The notes beneath the pieces were generated by a model that ran no database searches, had not been told where the DNA came from, and was given only the letters and a program-made list of their open reading frames with translations. From Paludibacteraceae bacterium (GTDB taxonomy: Bacteria > Bacteroidota > Bacteroidia > Bacteroidales > Paludibacteraceae), in the NCBI GenBank assembly GCA_017965125.1, contig JAGCQO010000157.1, positions 1-8,095 of the forward strand: a stretch of DNA of 8,095 nucleotides, written 5' to 3'. The translations under genes were made by a program, and so were the position numbers. Each line of letters begins with the position of its first letter. Within the stretch, counting starts at the first letter, position 1. Positions 6,744-8,095 of this stretch are shown here, one piece after another.

Positions 6744-7432
6744 CGTCTTTCTGTGTTTTTTGTTATGTTTTCTGATTTTTGTTTACTCTTGCCGAGTGGG
6801 AAATACGCTCCAAGGCTCAGTTTTATGTCAACAGGGAAATCCTTCGCCCATTTTGGCACCGCCGCGCCCTTTTCCACCACGTATCCCAATCCGAACGTTC
6901 CATAGAACCATCCTGTCACGTTTCTGTATGTCACACTCGGACCAACCACGAGGTTCTCATATCCCCAAAAGAAATTCTTGTTGTCTGGCACGAAACCCGT
7001 GTACCATGCCTGTATGCTAGCATACGAGCTTCTGATTGTAGGGAAGAAATGCACATTGAAACCCAAGGACGCGCCACAGAATCCAGCACCTATCTGCACT
7101 CCGCATCTCTTGCCCAAGTATCTTTCATACTCAACACCCACAGCCGACGAACCGCCAGCAAAAAGACCTACGCTCAGCGCGTTCTTCTTGTCGATTCCCG
7201 GAGTCTCCGGGTTATACGAAATGTTATATCGGTAGTTGAATACATTCTGACGTGCTATGGCAGTGTCTATTTTCACGCCGTCCCTCTCGTAGCGGAAGAA
7301 GACATTGTCCTCGTCCTCGCCTGTGATGTAGCAGTTATACTTGGTTCCAAAATTATCAACCACAACATCTTGCGCAGAGGCTCCCAAAACCATCGCCGTC
7401 AGTGCTGTGATCACGAGCAGTATTCTCTTCAT
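6740..7432 (-). CDS. Exported outer-membrane beta-barrel-like protein of unknown function
   Basis: A 230-residue protein with a clear signal peptide: KR, a hydrophobic core at 4-17, and ASA before Q21. Residues 21-70 form a small beta-rich region (DVVVDNFGTKYNCYITGEDE ... FFRYER ... NVFNYRYN) of a kind often found at the front of Bacteroidota envelope proteins. Residues 85-213 alternate polar and hydrophobic/aromatic residues in about eight stretches (LSVGLFAGG, GVEYERYLG, VQIGAGFCGASLGFNVHFFP, ASIQAWYTGFVP, LVVGPSVTYRN, WFYGTFGLGYVV, DIKLSLGAYFPLG), consistent with a small barrel. The last strand is followed by a charged tail (214-230) whose codons also carry the translation start region of dapB. 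AAGGA about five bases before the ATG supports the start. It is the first gene of the unit. I know no function for it; the barrel is inferred from the pattern. Confidence 0.75.
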   Translation of the reverse strand: MKRILLVITALTAMVLGASAQDVVVDNFGTKYNCYITGEDEDNVFFRYERDGVKIDTAIARQNVFNYRYNISYNPETPGIDKKNALSVGLFAGGSSAVGVEYERYLGKRCGVQIGAGFCGASLGFNVHFFPTIRSSYASIQAWYTGFVPDNKNFFWGYENLVVGPSVTYRNVTGWFYGTFGLGYVVEKGAAVPKWAKDFPVDIKLSLGAYFPLGKSKQKSENITKNTERR

Positions 7433-7459
7433 AAGTCCTTATCAATTGGAATATAAATG

Positions 7460-7467
7460 CAAATATA
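7460..7467 (-). promoter_or_regulatory. Bacteroidota-type -7 element of the barrel-dapB-lepB unit
   Basis: The minus strand reads TATATTTG, a full match to TAnnTTTG, 27 bases before the ATG at 7432. This is almost the same distance as the ilvE element (28 bases), which strengthens both. A TTTG lies at 7480-7483 but only 12 bases away, closer than the usual -33 spacing, so the upstream box is uncertain. Confidence 0.55.
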
Positions 7468-7538
7468 CATCTTTTTAAACAAAGATTCACCATCCCCTCC
7501 GCGAAGCCAGCCAACATGCCATAAACACAAAGGCAGAT

Positions 7539-7556
7539 TTTGGAACATGTTTAAAA
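7539..7556. promoter_or_regulatory. Operator-like palindrome in the divergent intergenic region
   Basis: TTTggAACATGTTtaAAA has a perfect 8-bp core (AACATGTT, 7544-7551) and a symmetric TTT/AAA flank after a two-base interruption. It lies about midway between the two divergent start codons at 7432 and 7626. Its left part overlaps a TTTG that could serve as a -33 box for the plus-strand gene. A regulator-binding role is inference; short palindromes also occur by chance in AT-rich DNA. Confidence 0.35.
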
Positions 7557-7566
7557 TCCCTATAAA

Positions 7567-7573
7567 TATTTTG
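7567..7573 (+). promoter_or_regulatory. Weak candidate -7 element for the plus-strand gene
   Basis: TATTTTG lacks one base of the TAnnTTTG consensus and lies 52 bases before the ATG at 7626. A TTTG at 7539-7542 is upstream but spaced wider than usual. The whole stretch is AT-rich, so the match is weak evidence. Confidence 0.25.
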
Positions 7574-7625
7574 CACATATAACATCAACTTCCTATTTCT
7601 ACTAAAAAAACAATACTGCAACAAT

Positions 7626-8069
7626 ATGGAATATACTACAATACCAGACATAACCGAAATCAAATATTTTATAAAAGAACATTTAGTAATAAAAAAATCG
7701 CAATATTACGGTAAAGAGGAACGCGATGTAGAAAATACAATTACTAAACAATTGCGTGACAAATTTGGCGACACAAATGTTCACAGCCAATATAGCGTTG
7801 GCGGCTTTTTAGCATTGAAATGTGACATCGATCTATTCGATAGCAGCTGCGGTATTGAACTAAAGTTAGCCAAACAAATCAAAAAGAAAAGCAATGCATA
7901 TGAACGATTAATTGGCCAAGTAGTATATTACTCAAAGAGATGCTACAAAGACAAATTAATTATTGTTGTAATTGGTTCCTCTAAAGATTATGATGCAACA
8001 CTCAAAGAAGTAAAAGAATTTATAGAGTCATTAGGGGTACACTTCATATTTAAAGAAGTTGCAGAATAA
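7626..8069 (+). CDS. Small PD-(D/E)xK nuclease-fold protein, AT-rich, probably acquired
   Basis: A 147-residue soluble protein with no signal peptide; I do not recognise a named family. The order of elements fits the PD-(D/E)xK nuclease core. A charged helix (EERDVENTITKQLRDKF, 31-47) comes first, with E36 as the possible helix-1 acid. A strand-turn-strand follows with KCDIDLF (65-71, D67/D69) and GIELKLAK (76-83, E78 and K80). Then comes a helix with Q98 followed by YY (RLIGQVVYYSKR, 94-105), a strand LIIVVIGS (111-118) and a final helix-strand (125-143). The protein is barely larger than the core fold, so a separate DNA-recognition domain is absent. It could be a nuclease, a resolvase-like enzyme or an inactive fold member. 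No Shine-Dalgarno sequence is seen; the ATG is preceded by A-rich sequence. It is the only plus-strand gene and is much more AT-rich than its neighbours (17 and 16 G+C in two sampled 60-base rows, against 33 in a lepB row), which suggests transfer. Partners, if any, lie beyond the right edge. Confidence 0.7.
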   Translation: MEYTTIPDITEIKYFIKEHLVIKKSQYYGKEERDVENTITKQLRDKFGDTNVHSQYSVGGFLALKCDIDLFDSSCGIELKLAKQIKKKSNAYERLIGQVVYYSKRCYKDKLIIVVIGSSKDYDATLKEVKEFIESLGVHFIFKEVAE

Positions 8070-8095
8070 ACTCAACCTCAATACTCCACCCTATC

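Noticed and set aside
5745..6905. A 386-codon plus-strand open frame
   Set aside because: It covers the antisense of the lepB start, dapB and the barrel gene's end. All three are supported by clear motifs or a signal peptide, and the plus frame has no domain signature.
6779..7456. A 225-codon plus-strand open frame
   Set aside because: It is antisense to the barrel-like gene, which has a signal peptide, a ribosome binding site and a promoter-like element. The plus frame shows none of these.
7494..7523. Possible attachment site or small RNA in the GC-rich intergenic patch
   Set aside because: I found no second copy within the window, no tRNA-like fold, no strong hairpin and no integrase gene nearby.

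Overview
The window looks like chromosomal DNA of a Bacteroidota member, most likely order Bacteroidales. The evidence is a secreted protease ending in a type IX secretion (Por) sorting domain, a long signal peptidase I next to a WbqC-family gene, and -7 elements of the form TAnnTTFG-like TAnnTTTG in front of the two best transcription starts. I cannot name the genus.

All genes but one lie on the minus strand. Read in that direction from the right, a tightly packed unit runs from about 7432 down to 1686: an exported beta-barrel-like protein, dapB (lysine/diaminopimelate synthesis), lepB (signal peptidase I), a WbqC-family protein, and a lysyl-endopeptidase-like serine protease. Junctions are a 4-base overlap, an 82-base gap holding a perfect 10-bp inverted repeat, a 4-base gap and a 13-base gap. 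A -7 element sits at 7460-7467 and a hairpin terminator at 1649-1687. Next comes ilvE (branched-chain aminotransferase, 596-1609), with its own -7 element and a probable terminator. Last is a TerB/DjlA-like gene cut off by the left edge.

The joint theme is envelope and cell-wall biogenesis. DapB supplies a peptidoglycan precursor pathway. LepB cleaves the signal peptides of exported proteins, and two such proteins (barrel and protease) are encoded in the same unit. The protease has the hallmarks of transfer across the outer membrane by the type IX system.

At the right edge the character changes. A 193-base intergenic region with a palindrome separates the minus-strand unit from a single plus-strand gene (7626-8069). 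That gene is clearly more AT-rich than the rest and encodes a 147-residue protein with the signature of a PD-(D/E)xK nuclease fold. It is the best candidate for something undescribed, but its neighbourhood lies outside the window. No RNA genes, CRISPR arrays, insertion sequences or integrase genes were seen, and no stretch of more than 300 bases lacks a gene.
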